Assembly (NCBI GenBank): GCA_027972325.1
Contig: JAPMOS010000042.1
Location: forward strand, 1-64,000
Length of the DNA stretch: 64,000 bases
Source of the DNA: Paratrimastix pyriformis
Lineage: Eukaryota; Preaxostyla; Paratrimastigidae
Direction of reading: 5' to 3'
Part shown: in pieces, positions 12,085 to 24,451 of the stretch
Position numbering within the stretch: the first letter of the stretch is position 1
How the letters are laid out: every line of letters begins with the position of its first letter
Notes under the pieces: model-generated
Databases searched by the model: none
Seen by the model: the letters and a program-made list of their open reading frames with translations, nothing else
What the model was told of the DNA's origin: nothing
Translations under genes and position numbers: made by a program

Positions 12085-12492
12085 CAAACTGGGCGGCACT
12101 GGTCAAGACTGTAACTGGCCTCCTTTGCCGGCTTTCCGTTTTGACTAGCACTGCAAAACCTGGGGGGGTGCGCTTTTGAAATGACGCTGCCAGCCGGTGG
12201 GTCGTCGTCAGTCGGCGCGCGGAGTGCAGCGCCAGAGCCTCGTAGACAGGACGCTCTTTCGCCCTCGACGGCTGGCAGCGAAGACAATTCTCAGCTCGAA
12301 AGGCAGCGAGTTCGCCTTGAGCCTTGGAGGGGAGAAGAGAGCCGATAACACTCCAGCTCGTCTTTTGAGGCGTCTCAAAGGAGGGCCAGTGTGTTGGCAC
12401 ACCTGAAGTGACCCCTCACCACTCGACACCGACCGACGACGCGGCCAAAAAGATTTCCGTCCCTTCGGCCACCGGTCTTTGCAAGAACAACT
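12085..12492. other. Intergenic, upstream of the polymerase fusion gene
   Basis: About 400 bp between the end of the LRR/coiled-coil gene and the first Met of the fusion gene, both on the minus strand. Short minus-strand open frames are present and could hide a further 5' exon. I see no clear promoter motif. Confidence 0.5.
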
Positions 12493-13579
12493 TTACACTG
12501 GCTTGGGGCTTTGGGGGCTTTGGACGGGCTTCTGGGCCGTCGGTGCCGCTCCGCCGGCAGTCGTGTCCTCCTCGCCCTCGTCGCCATCTTCGTCATCTTC
12601 ATCGTCCTCGTCGTCGAAGATGTCCTTCATGCCGCGCCGTCGGAGGAACATCCGGTACTGCACAGAGAGCGTCCCCGGGGTGAGGCGGTCATTCAAAAGG
12701 GCCCGCGCAGGCTGGGCCTCGGGGAATCGCTGGGCCTCGTCGTCTTGTCTGGGGGCGAGGCCCTCGGGGCTCGACGGGTGCAGAAGGGTGCCGGGTGATG
12801 GCAGATAGCCCCCCGGGGTGGCGGCGGGTTGGGCGGAGCCGATCAGAGGGGTGGCGGTGGGACACTCGTCCTGGGCTCTCGGTGGTGTTGTCGAGGGGGC
12901 GGCGGGCCCTGAGGGCAGCGCGAGGGGTACGGGAGGGGTCAGGGCCGTGACCCGGACCGGCGAGCCGCGGCTGGGTGAGCCCTCCGTCGGGTCCTCCGAG
13001 ACGGCGGGTGCCGGATCGAGAGGCGCCGAGGGAAGGCCGTCCCCGGCCCCGCCCCCGGGAGGGCATGGAAGGTTGGCTGGGGGCCCTTGTCCATCGGACT
13101 CCCGATCGGAGGCGAGAGGACGGGAAGCGGGGGGTGTTGATGGGGATGCCAGCAGGGATGGCAGAGACAGGGGGACGGTCGCCGCCGCCGCCCGGGTGTA
13201 TGTGGGCGGGCTGAGCGCTTTGATGGCCAGCAAGGGCCCGCTGGCCGCCGCTCCGGGGCGCCCGCCTTGTCCCGCTGCCGCCTCGGGCCCGTCGTCAATG
13301 CCGGCGAACATCTGCTGGTGCCGCTGCAGCTCCTGCTCGGCGTCGGGCGACGTGGAGACGAGCGACGAGACCGTCATCTCGCCGGGCCCGGGCGTGGCCG
13401 GTGGTGGCGTGGCGACGGCTTCCGACCGCCGCCCCGCCAGGCCACCGCGGGTCGACGGGGGAGAATTCTTTATCAGGTCGCGGGGCACCATGCCGGTCTC
13501 CTCCAGTTCGGGAGACGAGGGGGACCCCTTCAGGTCGCGGGGCACCATGCCGGTCTCCTCCAGCTCGGGGTAGGGGGCC

Positions 13580-13626
<47 letters not shown>

Positions 13627-14073
13627 ACCCGCCATGGCCCGCCCGCCCGCGACCAGCCGCATGTACTCATCGCTGCCCGTGCCCGGCAGGGGCGGCGCCA
13701 TGTCCACCCCGGGGACGGGCCCGCAGAAGGCCTCGCGGGAGGGCCCGCACTGAGCGTCCCGCCGCACGAGGTCCTCCGTGTTGAAGGCCGGCCCCACCGG
13801 ATCGCCCGCCGGGTGGACCGGCCCGCTGCCGGGGAGGCTCGACAGCGGGGCCGTGTCTGCGGTCGGCGGCTGATGGTGGCGCGGCAGTGGGGGCGAGGAT
13901 GTGGACGCGGGGGGCGTCGGGTGGGTGGCAGCCATCTTCTTGGCCAGCTGCTGCTCCCGGGCGGCCAGCGCACCCAGGCGGCCGCTCAGCCGGCGGTTGG
14001 CTTGGGCAAGCTCGGCCTACCCATCCACCCACCCAAACACCCATCGGGTCGCGCTGAGTCTCGGAGGACAGGT

Positions 14074-14104
<31 letters not shown>

Positions 14105-17100
14105 CGGTCATTGGATGCGGACCTCGCCTTCTCGCAGCTTTTTCGCGGCGCGCCGCTGGGCGAGAGCAAGCGCCAGGGGCAGGGGGCAGGGGCAGGGGCA
14201 GGGGCAGGGGGGCAGGGGCAGGGGCAGGGGCAGGGGCAGGGGCAGGGGCAGGGGCAGGGAGGAGGATGAGAGCAGAAGATGAGAGAAGAACGATGCGAAC
14301 AACGAGGTGCAGACCGATTGCTCGTCCATTCTTCGCTCCTTGGCCGCCTTGTTCCGCCAGGGGGTTGGGATTTGGCACAGGCAAAGGGAAACGCACAGCG
14401 CATGTGAGTGGTGAGCGGGTACCCGTTGGGTGAGCTGTGCGTGCTTCGTGCGTGCGCGCGTCTGGGTGGGTGGGTGCCTGCATGGGTCTGGCGGCATGTG
14501 GCCAGGAGGGGAGGGCGGGTGCGCCAGACCAGCATGTCTTGGAGGCGGACGAGCGAGCAAGTGCCCTCGACGATCATGCCCTCGAAGGCCTCGTGCTCCT
14601 GCCCGGCGCAGTGGGCCCGCTCGGCCTGGCCGGCCCAACGGACGCTCATGGCCGTAAGGCTCTCCTCCCCAAGGATCCCGGTAGCCTGAGTCGCTGCTTG
14701 GGCGGCGCCGAGCTGGCCCTCACGCTCGGCCAGCTGACCCTCGCACCAGGCCAGCCGATCATCACGATCGGCCAGCTGACCCTCGCACTCGGCCAGCTGG
14801 GCCTCACGCTCGGCCAGGGCGCCTTCCAAGAGGAGCACCCCCGCGCGGAGCTGCTCACATTCGGCGCCCCCGACCCGGGCCGCGTCGCAGGCCTCCAGCA
14901 GCAGCACCCGGTCGGCCCGGGCTGCCCACTGGGCACCCTCGAGCTGGGCCCGGGCCTCCTCGAGCTGGGCCAGGGAGGCCTCGGCGGCCACGATCAGGTC
15001 GGCCTCGTGCTGCTCGGCCGCCTCGAGGTCCTCGCTCAGCCGGGCCGCCCGCTGGTCGGCCTGCTGCAGCTCACGCCGGGCCGCCTCGCGGCTCTGGGCC
15101 AGCCGGGCCGTCAGGGACTCCTGCATCTTGCTCAGCTGGCTGCTCTCCTGCTGGGCCGAGGCCAGCGCATCGCGCAGCGTGACGACCTCCTCCCGAGCGG
15201 CGGCGGTGAGCTGCTCGGCCTCCTCACGAGCGGCCGCGGCGAGCTGCTCGGCCACGTGGCGGCCCTCGAGAAGCCGCTGCCGGGTCGCGGCCAAGGCCGC
15301 TCGGGCTTCGGCAAGCAACATCTCGCGGGCCTGCTGGCTGCCGGGCTCGGGCGTCGGGTCGGCCTGCTGTGGCTCGGGCTGCCTCTGGGCTGCTGCCACG
15401 GCGGCGGCCAGTCCGCCGATCGGTTGCTGGGCTGCTGCCGCCAGCTCGGCACGCGCCGTGGCCGCGGCATCGCGGGCCTCGCCGAGCAGAATCTCGGAGC
15501 CGCGCCGAGCGCTGTCGGCCGTGGCGACGCAGTCTTGGGCCGAACGGGTGCGCGTGGCGAGGGCATCCCGGGCTGCGTCCCGCTCGGCGGCCAGCTGGGC
15601 CAGGGACGCGGCGGCTGCCAGTCGGGCCCGCTCGGCGGCCTCCCTCTCGGCCTCCAGCTCGCCCGCGCGCCGCTCGGCGGCCTCCTGGGCGAACTGCAGG
15701 GAAATGACCTGCCGGGTGGCCTCGCGCAGGGACTGGCTCAGCTCGGCCACCTGGTGGCCCGCGTCCTGGGCGGCCTCCTGGCTCCGGGCCAGCTCGTCCT
15801 CCAGTTCGGACGCCCGCCGCTCGGCGGCCGCCAAGGCCTGAGTGGCCTCCGCCAGGGCATCGCCCCGCTCGGTGGCCTGACGAGCGGCCGCCTCGGCTGC
15901 CGCCTGGGCCTGGGCCAGCCGCCCGCCCAGCTCGGCCACGCTGCCCTGGGATGCCTCGTGTGCCTGGGTGGCAACCCGCACCCGGTCGGCCAACTCGGCA
16001 GCCTGGGCGTCGGCCACCGCGCGAAGTTGGGCGTAGGCCTCGTCGGCCCGCTGCTGGGCAGCCCGCGCCTCGGCGGCCTCGGCGTCGCGTCGCTCGATGG
16101 CGGCCTGAGCCAGGCCGAGCTGGTCGCCGAGCTCGCCCAGCCGCCCCTGGGCGCGGGTCCGCTCGGCTCGGGCCTGCTGGGCCTCCTCGGCGGCCATCTC
16201 GGCCTGGCGCTGGGCCGCGGCCAGGGCGGCCCTCAGCTGGGCGCAGTCGGCCTGGTGGATGCGCTCGAGCTCGGCCAGCTGGCCCAGGATCCGCTCCCCG
16301 TTGGGGCAGTTGGGGCACGGGGCCGCCATGGAGCCCCCGCCGGCGCCCTCGCCCGCAGCGATGCGACACTGCCGCACGAGGAGGTCCTCCTCCCAGAGCA
16401 CCAGCCGGCCCATGTCGCCGTCCAGGCGCCGCTCCAGCCGGAAGGCCGCCAGCAGCTGCAGCTCCTCGGCCTGGATGGCCTGCGCCAGGGCAGCCTGCAC
16501 ATCGCCCGCTGGCCAGTCCGTCCCGCCCCAGCCCAGCCCCGTCCCAACCCACCCCCGCAAAGCCAAACGGGCAAGGTCAGCCGCGAGACGGGGAGTGGTG
16601 GGTGGTGGTGCTGAGCCTCTGGCTGCTGTGGGCGCATGGGGCGAACCGTCGGTTGCCGAAGTGGCCGAGCCGCTTGGCGTGGGCGGCGGGGTCAGCACGG
16701 CGGAGGCTGCGACCCCATTGCTGTTCGGGGCCTCGCTCCCGCCGGCCGACTCGCACCTCAGGGGCGCCCTGCCCAGTTTGCTGGCCGCTGGGGGGGCCGG
16801 ATGGCGCAGGGGCCCAGCCGGGGGAGTCAGCGATGGACGAGCCGCCCGGCTCTCCGCCTCGGGTTGGGTCCCGTCGCGGGCCATGGGGAGGGCGCCCTGC
16901 TGCGATCCGGCATGCAGCAGGCGACACACGCGATGAGGGCTGGGTTGAGACCGCCAATCATGGAGGTGCCACCATGGCGCGGGCACAACCCCGCTGCCCT
17001 CATGGCGGCGCATGATGGGACAGACCCGCTGGATGGTTGCGGCGAGATCCTCGCGGCCCATGAGGAGCCGCTCGAGGGCCAGACTGCACAGGAGCCGGTC

Positions 17101-20100
17101 CTCGTCGAGGGCGCGCTGCTGGGCCTCGAGCCGCTCCCGCCCGGCGGCGATCTCGGCCAGCTGGGCCTGCACCCGGCCGGCCGCGTGGGCCCGGGCGGCC
17201 TCGAGCTCGATGCGCAGCACGGAGAGCCGCCCGAACTCGACCGCCTGCCGCTCCCGGACCAGCCCCACCGCGGCCCGCTTGTCCTCGAGCTCGCTGCGGG
17301 CCTGCTGCATGGCCCGGGCCTCCTCGGCCAGCCGCTTCTGGTCGGCCTCCACCGCCCGCTGCAGGGCCCCGAGGCGCACCCGGTCCGCATCCATCTGTCG
17401 CCGGTCCGCGTCCAGCTGCTGCCGGGCCTCGTCCAGCCGCTCCTGGGCCGCCTCCAGCTCGGCCTGGGCCCTGGCCAGCAGCGCCCCATCTGCGGCTGCG
17501 AGAGGCGGGGGCGGGGGCGGGGGCGGCGCGGCATCGCCCGCAGGCAGCGAGACGGCGTCCCACAGCCCCTCGCCGGGCTGGTCCTGGTGGGGCGACTCCT
17601 CCGCCCCAGCGGCCTCATCGGCGGCCCCAGGTCCGGCCCATGGTCCGGCCCATGGTCCCCCCTCGGCCGCCTCGGCCGCCTCGTCGGGTTCGTCGGGTTC
17701 GTCGGCCGGGAAGGACAGCGCCAGCCCGGAGAACCGAGGGGCTGCTGCAGGTGCCTCCGACTTTGGCCGCACGTCAGCTGAATGAGCCGACCCGGCCCCT
17801 TGCCCGAGCGCCCCTTGGATGGCCTGCTCGTGCTCGCAGGCAGCCCGCTCGGCAGCCAGATCGGCGCGGGCCTTCTCGACCCCGGCGTGGGCCCCCTCGA
17901 CCTCGCTGCGTAGCGTGGCCACGGCGGCTTGGTCGGCCTCCAGGCGTGCTCGCCCCTCGGCCAGCTGCCGCTCCTGGGCAGCCAGGGCCTCCTGGCGGGC
18001 CACCAGTCGCTGACCCTCGGCCAGCTGCTGCTGCTGGGCGGCCTCCAGTTCGGCTCGCAGTGTCTCCGCCTGCTGTTGCTGCTGCTGCTGCTGGGCTCGA
18101 AGGGTCGCCTCGGCGTCGGCGGCCTCCTTTCGGGCCGCCTGCAGGGCATCCTCCGCGGCGGCACGGGCCACCGTCAGGCGGGCCTCGTCTGCCTCCAGCT
18201 GGGCCCGGGCTGCGGCCAGCCGCTGCTCCTCGGCGGCCAGCTCCCGGCGGGCAGCGGCGACCTGGGCCATGGCAGCTGCCGCCTCGGTCTGGCGGGCATG
18301 GGCCTGCTCCTCGGCAGCCCCGAGGGCCTCCACGCTGCGGGCGTGCTCGTCGCGCTGGGCCGCCAGGGCCGCCAGCTCCCGGACGCACTGAGCCCGGGTG
18401 GCCCCCAGCTCGGCCGCCGCCTGGGCCACCTTGGCGTAGTCGCGGTGGAGCAGCGCCCACCGGCCCGCGTGGGCCGCCACCCCCAGGCGGGTCTCCTCCT
18501 GCAGGCACAGGCAGGCCCGCAGGGCAGAGAGGCCCGCAATCTGTTGGCCCTCGACCGCCGCCTGCTGGTCCCGGACAGCCGCCTGCTGGTCCTGGAGCGC
18601 CGCCTGCTGGTCCTGGAGCGCCGCCTGGGCGGCCTCGAGCTGGGCCCGGGCCGCGTCCAGGGCGGCCTGCTTCTGGGCCAGCTCCTCCTCTGCTGCGGCG
18701 CGCCGTTGACTCTCTTCAGCCGAGCGGCTCTGGGCCTGCTGGTCGGCCTGGGCCTCGGCCAGGGCCGCCTCGCGGGCTCGGCGCTCGACCTCCTGCCTGC
18801 CCTGCTCCAGCTGGGCCTCGGCCAGGACCAGTCGCTGCTGGGCGGCCGCCAAGGAGGCCCGCTCCTGGTCGAGCTGCTCCCTGGCCGCCTCCAGGGCGCC
18901 GCGGTCGCTCTGGCAGGCCTCCCGCTCCTGGTCGAGGCGGCCCCGGCCCCGATCGGCCTCCTGCAGGGCCGCCTCGAGGGCCTGCTGGCCGCGCTGCAGG
19001 GCCCGGCGCTCCTCCTCCAAGGCGCCGCGGTCCCGGGCCAGAGCCTCCCGGTCGGTCGCAAGGCCCGCACGCAGCCTCTCCAGGGCCGCCCCTTCCTCCT
19101 CCAACCGCCCCTTCCGCTCGTCCAGGGCCACCCCTTCCTCCTCCAGCCGCGCCTGGGCGGCCCGAGCCTGTTCCTCGGCCTCGGCTCGCCGGCCAGCCAG
19201 CAGCGCCCCCTCGGCCAGCATGGCGGCCATCGACTGGGCAGCCCGGGCGGCCTCGGCCTCGCACCGGAGCACGTCCCGAGCCAGGGCAGCCTCGAGCTGG
19301 CCCGCCTGGCGGGCCCGCTGGTGCAGCTCCACCCGATGGGCGGCCAGCGAGGTCTCGGCCAGGGTGCACCGCTCCTCGGCCTCCTTCAGGGCCTCCTCCC
19401 GGCTGCCCTGGGCCACATCGCGGGCCGCCAGGGCCGCATCACGGGCGGCCGCCTGAGCAACCTGGGCCCGCTCCCGCTCGAGGAGGCTCTCCAGCCGCTG
19501 CCGGGCGGCCAACTCGAGGCCGCCCACCTCCTGGGCCCGCGCCTCCACCTCCTGGGCCTGTGCCTCCACCTCCTGGGCCCGGGCATCGGCCTCGGCGGCC
19601 CGCTTGGCCAGGACATCCTCCCGGGCGGCCAGCGCGGTGGCCGACTCCTGCTGGCGGGCCTCCAGCGCCCCCTCGGCCCGGCCGCAGGCGGCCTCCCGCT
19701 CGGCCAGGGCCCGTTCGAGCCGCTCGGCAGCCCGGCGGCGATCGGCGGCCTCGCCCTCGGCCGCGGCGAGGCGCTCCTGCAGGGCGGCCAGGGAGGCCTC
19801 GGCCACCTGGGCGGCCTCCTGGCGCTCCTGCAGGGCGGCCTGGGCCTGGCCAAGGGCGGCCTCAGCCTCGTGGAGGGCGCGCTCCCGCTGGGCCAGCTGG
19901 GTGGCGCACTGGACGTTCTTGGTGGAGAGCTCCTCCTCGGCCTCCTGCAGCCGCCGCTCCCGCTGCAGGCAGCCCTGCCCAGCCCAGCCAGCCCAACCGA
20001 AGACGAAGACGGCATGCGTGCCCAGCCCAGCCAGCCCAACCGAAGACGGCATGAGTGCCCGGCCAGGCAGAGCAAGTGGCGACGAGGCGCAACAACAGAA

Positions 20101-23100
20101 CAAGTGGATGGCGATGGGGCCGTGAGGATGGGAGGGGGAGGGGGAGGCAGACTTGGACGCGCTGGTCCCAGGCGGCCCGCTGGGCGTCCTCCTCCTGGCT
20201 GCGGCCGGACTGCCACTGCTGGCGGGCCTCCTGCAGGGCCCGCTGCTGCTCCTGCAGGGCCCGCTGCTGCTCCTGCAGGGCCCGCTGCTGGGCGGCCAGC
20301 TGGTTCTGCTGGGCGGCGATGGCATCCAGGGAGGCCGCCTTGGCCGCCCCGAACTGGTCCTCCGCCTGCCGCAGCGCCTCCGCCTGTCGCTGCAGGGCCC
20401 CTGCCCGCTCCTCCAACTGGGGCCGCCCCACCGCCCCGGCAAAGGGCACGGGATGAAGAATGACGAGGTGAGACACCGCCCCGGCAAAGGGCACGGGAGC
20501 ATCCATGAGCCATGAATGGGAGGTCCAAAATGGGCAGAGGGCACGGGAGCATCCATGAGCCATGAATGGGAGGTCCAAAATGGGCAGAGGGCACGGGAGC
20601 ATCCATGAGCCATGAATGGGAGGTCCAAAATGGGCAGAGGGCACGGGAGCATCCATGGGACACCTCTCAGGGCCTCGCTGGCGGGCAGACCCTGGCGGTC
20701 TCTTCGCGAGCGCGGGCCTCCCTGCGCGCGGCTTCCTGCTGCTGGTCGGCAAGGCGCCGCTCGCTGTCCTCCAGCTGGGCCAGCCGCTGCTGGGCCTGGG
20801 CCAGGGTCGCCTCCACCAGGCCGCGCTGCTTGGTCAGGGCCACGTGCTCAGCATCCAGCGCCCGCTGGGCCTCCGCCGGGGCCGCTGGGTGCCGGGGCAG
20901 CAGGCTCGCCAGCCGGGGCGGGCTGTGCGACTCCACGATGGCCTGCACGGGCGGGGGCGGGGGGTGCATAGCAGTACGCGGTGATGAGCACAGCCTGCTC
21001 GGGGAAACGCCAGCCGCGTGGCGGCCCTGCGAAGAAGCCGAGAGAGCCGCCCCCCACCGCCCCAGGCCGGGATGGGGATGGGGCACCGAGGAGGCGGACC
21101 TTCTGCTTGGCGGCCACCAGGCGCATGGCCGCGGCGGCCTCCCGGTTGGCGAGGGCGGCCATGCGGCGCTCCTCCGAGGCGGCCCGGCTCTGGGCCTGCG
21201 CCTGCAGGGCCTCCCGCTCCCCGGCCACCTGCCCGCACGCATCGCCGGAACCGACCAGGAACCGACCACGGCCAGGATGACGGGCATGATGGCCATCGGG
21301 AGGGGCGAGCGAGGGAGGGCGGAGGGACGGACGACGGCCGCCATGGCGGCGACATCCTCGGCCATCATGGCGGCCCGCTCGGCCTCCTGGGCGACCGCCT
21401 GGCGGCCCTCCTGCAGGCTGCGCTCCCGCGAGCGGAGATGCTCCTCGCGCTGCCTGAGGGCCGCAGGCGACAGCACGCCGCCCCTCGGGCCGTCGCGCTC
21501 CCCCCGGGCGGCACTCCCCGAGGGGGCCAGCTCACCCGAGCCGACCGGCGGGGCCGAGGGGGACCGGCCTGCCCCAGGGGCGGCAGCTCTGGGGGAGGGC
21601 GTCGAGGTGGCCGGATGGCCAGCCGAACGGCCCGAGGGCGTCTGCGGCCCCGGCTGGCGCGGCGTCCCCCCGGGTAGCGAGCGGGGGCCCTGCCATCGGC
21701 CGCCAGACTCTGCCGGCCCCGGCTGGGGTTGCTGCTGCTGCGGCTGCTGCTGGGCCTGGGGCCCGCCGATGGAGGCCGACGAGGCTGAGGTGAGGGAGCT
21801 GTCGAGGTCGCCCAGCCCGACGGTGACGGCCCGCTCGAACAGCGACGAGGCAGAGGACTTCGTGGGCTGGACTGGCAGAGGGGCCGTGGGAGGCGCCTGG
21901 TGGCGTTGGGGGGACGGGAGCGCCCATCCGCTCGAGGCGGCCTCCCCGTCCAGGTCCGAGTCCGAGGGGGCGTCCCATCCCGGCCCCAGGGATGCGCCCG
22001 TCTGGGTTCGGGTCGTCTTCGTCGCTGCCGCCGTGGCCGGTGGTGGTGGGGATGATGCCGGTGATGGTGGCAACAGTGGCGACTGTGCTGGTTGCTGGCT
22101 GGCGCCCGTGAGCCCCGGCGTGGCGCCGCCTGGGCGGGGCGACGACCCGCGGGGTCGCCGGGCGCTGGTTGGCGGGATGGAGGGGACGTCCGAGCGCGGC
22201 GGGGCGTGCAGGGCCAGCTGAGCGAGCATCAGGCCGGCCGGCTGCGGGGCTGCCGGATGGCCCGTGGCGGCTGCCAACTGGGACTGGGGCGGCTGCTGTG
22301 GGGCCTGCAGTCTGGGCGGGGCCGTGGGCCCGTGCGAGAGGACCGTCGGGCGGGGCTCCGGCCCACGGCCGAAGACAGCCAGCGGCGGAGAGGCGGCGGG
22401 GAGCCGGACGGCCGCGAGCAGGTCCAGAGCAGCGGGCGCCGGGTCCGGCCCAGAGGGGCGACGAAAGGGCGCTCCCCGCCCCGCCCGGAGGTAATCCATG
22501 ACCGGAACGGCGGCCCCCGAACCGGCCGGGGGCAACGGTCGGAGGGGGAGCGGGAGCGGGGGCTGCAGGGGCGCCTGCGGCTGGGCCCGGCCGGCGGCAG
22601 GGTATAGTTGGCGATTCTGTGCGGGGCCCTCTCCTTCTCCTCGAACCCACTCCGAGGGGGGTGGCGGTGGCGGCGGCGGGGGCGAGGCCTCCCGGGCCGC
22701 GGCGAAGGGGGACGGACGCCTGGGGTGTGAGCCTTGGCCGTGGGGCGGCTGCTGCTCCCGGGTGGCGCGGTGGACGGGGCCGGGCCGGGCCGGGGTCAAG
22801 GCGCTCTCCTCGACACGCGGCGTCAGGCCGACCCAGCGGGCCGAGAGAACCGAGGCGGGGGCCGCCGGCGACGACGGGCTGTCCGAGGGCGAGTACGAGT
22901 CCGGCCGAGTGCGAGAGTGCGGCCTGGAATGAGGGCGCGAGTGGGGCCGAGAATGTGGCCGAGAATGGGGCCTGGAATGGGGCCTGGAATGGGGCCTGGA
23001 ATGGGGCCTGGAGTGGGGCCTGGAGTGGGGCCTGGAGTGGGGCCTGGGCGAGCCACGGGAAGGGGAATGTGAGCGAAGTCGAGGCGTGGGGCCGTTGGAG

Positions 23101-24451
23101 GTGGCAGAGGACGGTGAGGTGGAAGAGCCGGCGCTTGTGCTCTGGGGCAGGCCGCCATCCTCCGGCGGGCGTCGGCGGGGGGGATGGGTGGCATGGGATC
23201 GGTCATGGTGGTGGTGGTGGTGGTGGTGGCGATGCTGGTTCGGCGAGGGCACCACAATCGGCTCATCGGTCGACACAGCCGTTGGGTGATGGGGATGGGC
23301 TGGCGAGGGGGGCATGGCGACGGGGGGCGACCGGAAGGCCGCGGCGGGCGAGCCGGCTGTCCGATGGGGGGCCGGGGTGGGCGTGGCCGAGGCCACCGAG
23401 GAGCGCGAGGCGGACGGGCTGCGGAACTGGCGCGGCAGGGCCAGGTTCATCTCCAGCCGCAGCACCTGCAGCATCCGGTTGGCCGGGCCAGCAGCGGGGC
23501 CCGTGGAGCCCCAGCCCCGGGCCGGGGGGCTCAGGTGCGCCAGGAGGGGACCACCGGTCACGGCCGCGCTCCCAGGGGACGGCGACCGGCCCGCTCCGGG
23601 GGCGAGGCACAGGTGAGGCACGGCATCGGCGAGCGCTTGCATGCCTGCGACGCAGAGGGGAAGCCCATTGGCGGCGGGGTCAGTCAGATCGGGGCCGGGT
23701 CGGCGGCTTGGGGTTGGACACTTGGGTGGGAACCCCGGCGAAGCGGGCGGGAGACGCCCGGGTCATCCCCACCCCTCCTCTTCAGGAACGTGTTACCCAC
23801 CTACAACCACCCCTTCCAGCCGCCCCTCCACCCACCACATCCCAGGGAGTGGCCGTCACGAGGCAGACCCTTCTCGGAGATGCTGTTGTGGGAGAGGTCG
23901 CAATGGGTGAGATTGGCGTTGGTGCGGAGAGCAGCGGCGAGGGCCAATGCGCCCCGGTTCGTGATTTGGTTGTCGCGCAGCTCGAGCCGCTTCAAAGGGG
24001 GGTCCTCGGCCACGAAGGCGGCCAGCTGCTGCAGCGCCCCGTCCGAGAGCTGCGCCGACACGGGTAGGGGGGCGATCGATCAAACAAGCCCGATTCGAGC
24101 AGAGACACAAACCGAGTTTTTGGAGAGAACGAGAGTCTCGAGCTGCATCACAGCCGAATTCTGAGTCAGCGTATCGATGAGAGGGAGCACGCCCTGATCA
24201 GAGATCTCGCATTGACCCAAATCGATGACGTGCAAGGGACATCTCCTCTCATTCAAACAACGAGCCAAGATCCGGACGCCAAAGTCACTGATTTGGGAGC
24301 CCCAAAAATCAAGAGAAGTCACAGAGGTATTGCTCCCCAAATCGGCACAGAGATCTTGCAGCTGGCGCGAATCGAGAACTTGGAACTTGAAGTCTAGTGC
24401 CCGAGTGACGTTGTGTTGGAGGTCTGCTCTGATGGCCGCCGCAAGGCGCAT
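12493..24451 (-). CDS. Giant LRR and coiled-coil protein (LRRC45/CEP78-like layout)
   Basis: Predicted structural protein of roughly 3,000 or more residues. The N-terminal exons (24451-24113, the next one from about 24046, then one from about 23643) encode ribonuclease-inhibitor-type leucine-rich repeats; LELRDNQITNRGA and CDLSHNSI are typical. A Pro/Ser/His-rich linker follows. About 21.4-14.5 kb encodes a very long Ala/Glu/Gln-rich coiled coil, broken by an acidic/proline patch near 17.5-17.8 kb. The last exon (14016-12493, phase 0) is low complexity, with an SG-repeat, a duplicated PELEETGMVPRDL motif and a DDEDDEDDEDGDEGEE tail. LRR plus coiled-coil layouts occur in centrosome or basal-body proteins such as LRRC45 and CEP78, but those are far shorter, so the comparison concerns architecture only. 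The 5' end is open: a stop lies just upstream of the chosen Met, and another exon near 24.55 kb is possible. Confidence 0.7.
14080..14265. repeat. Poly-G and (CAGGGG)n in an intron
   Basis: A run of about 27 G is followed, after a short spacer, by about 15 copies of CAGGGG. Both lie in the last intron (14017-14529) of the LRR/coiled-coil gene. Confidence 0.85.
16495..17025 (-). other. Stop-free intron, length divisible by three
   Basis: Between CGG/GTCTGT and GTGCAG/GCT. Removing it joins two coiled-coil stretches (LAATIQR to AALAQAIQAEE). It is 531 nt long with no in-frame stop, so retention would insert a low-complexity stretch instead of truncating the protein. Confidence 0.6.
20466..20655. 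repeat. 50-bp tandem repeat in an intron
   Basis: Three to four near-identical copies of a unit containing GGGAGCATCCATGAGCC and GGGAGGTCCAAAATGG. They lie in an intron that interrupts the coiled-coil region of the LRR gene. Confidence 0.85.
22930..23050. repeat. (GGGCCTGGAATG)n coding minisatellite
   Basis: About ten copies of a 12-bp unit. In the minus-strand gene it encodes an HSRP tetrapeptide array within the Pro/Ser/His-rich linker of the LRR/coiled-coil protein. Confidence 0.8.

Noticed and set aside
14437-20463. Long plus-strand open frames opposite the coiled-coil gene
   Set aside because: Antisense shadows of GC-rich heptad-repeat coding DNA (Leu/Gly or Pro/Arg-rich, no domain); the minus strand reads a coherent coiled coil.
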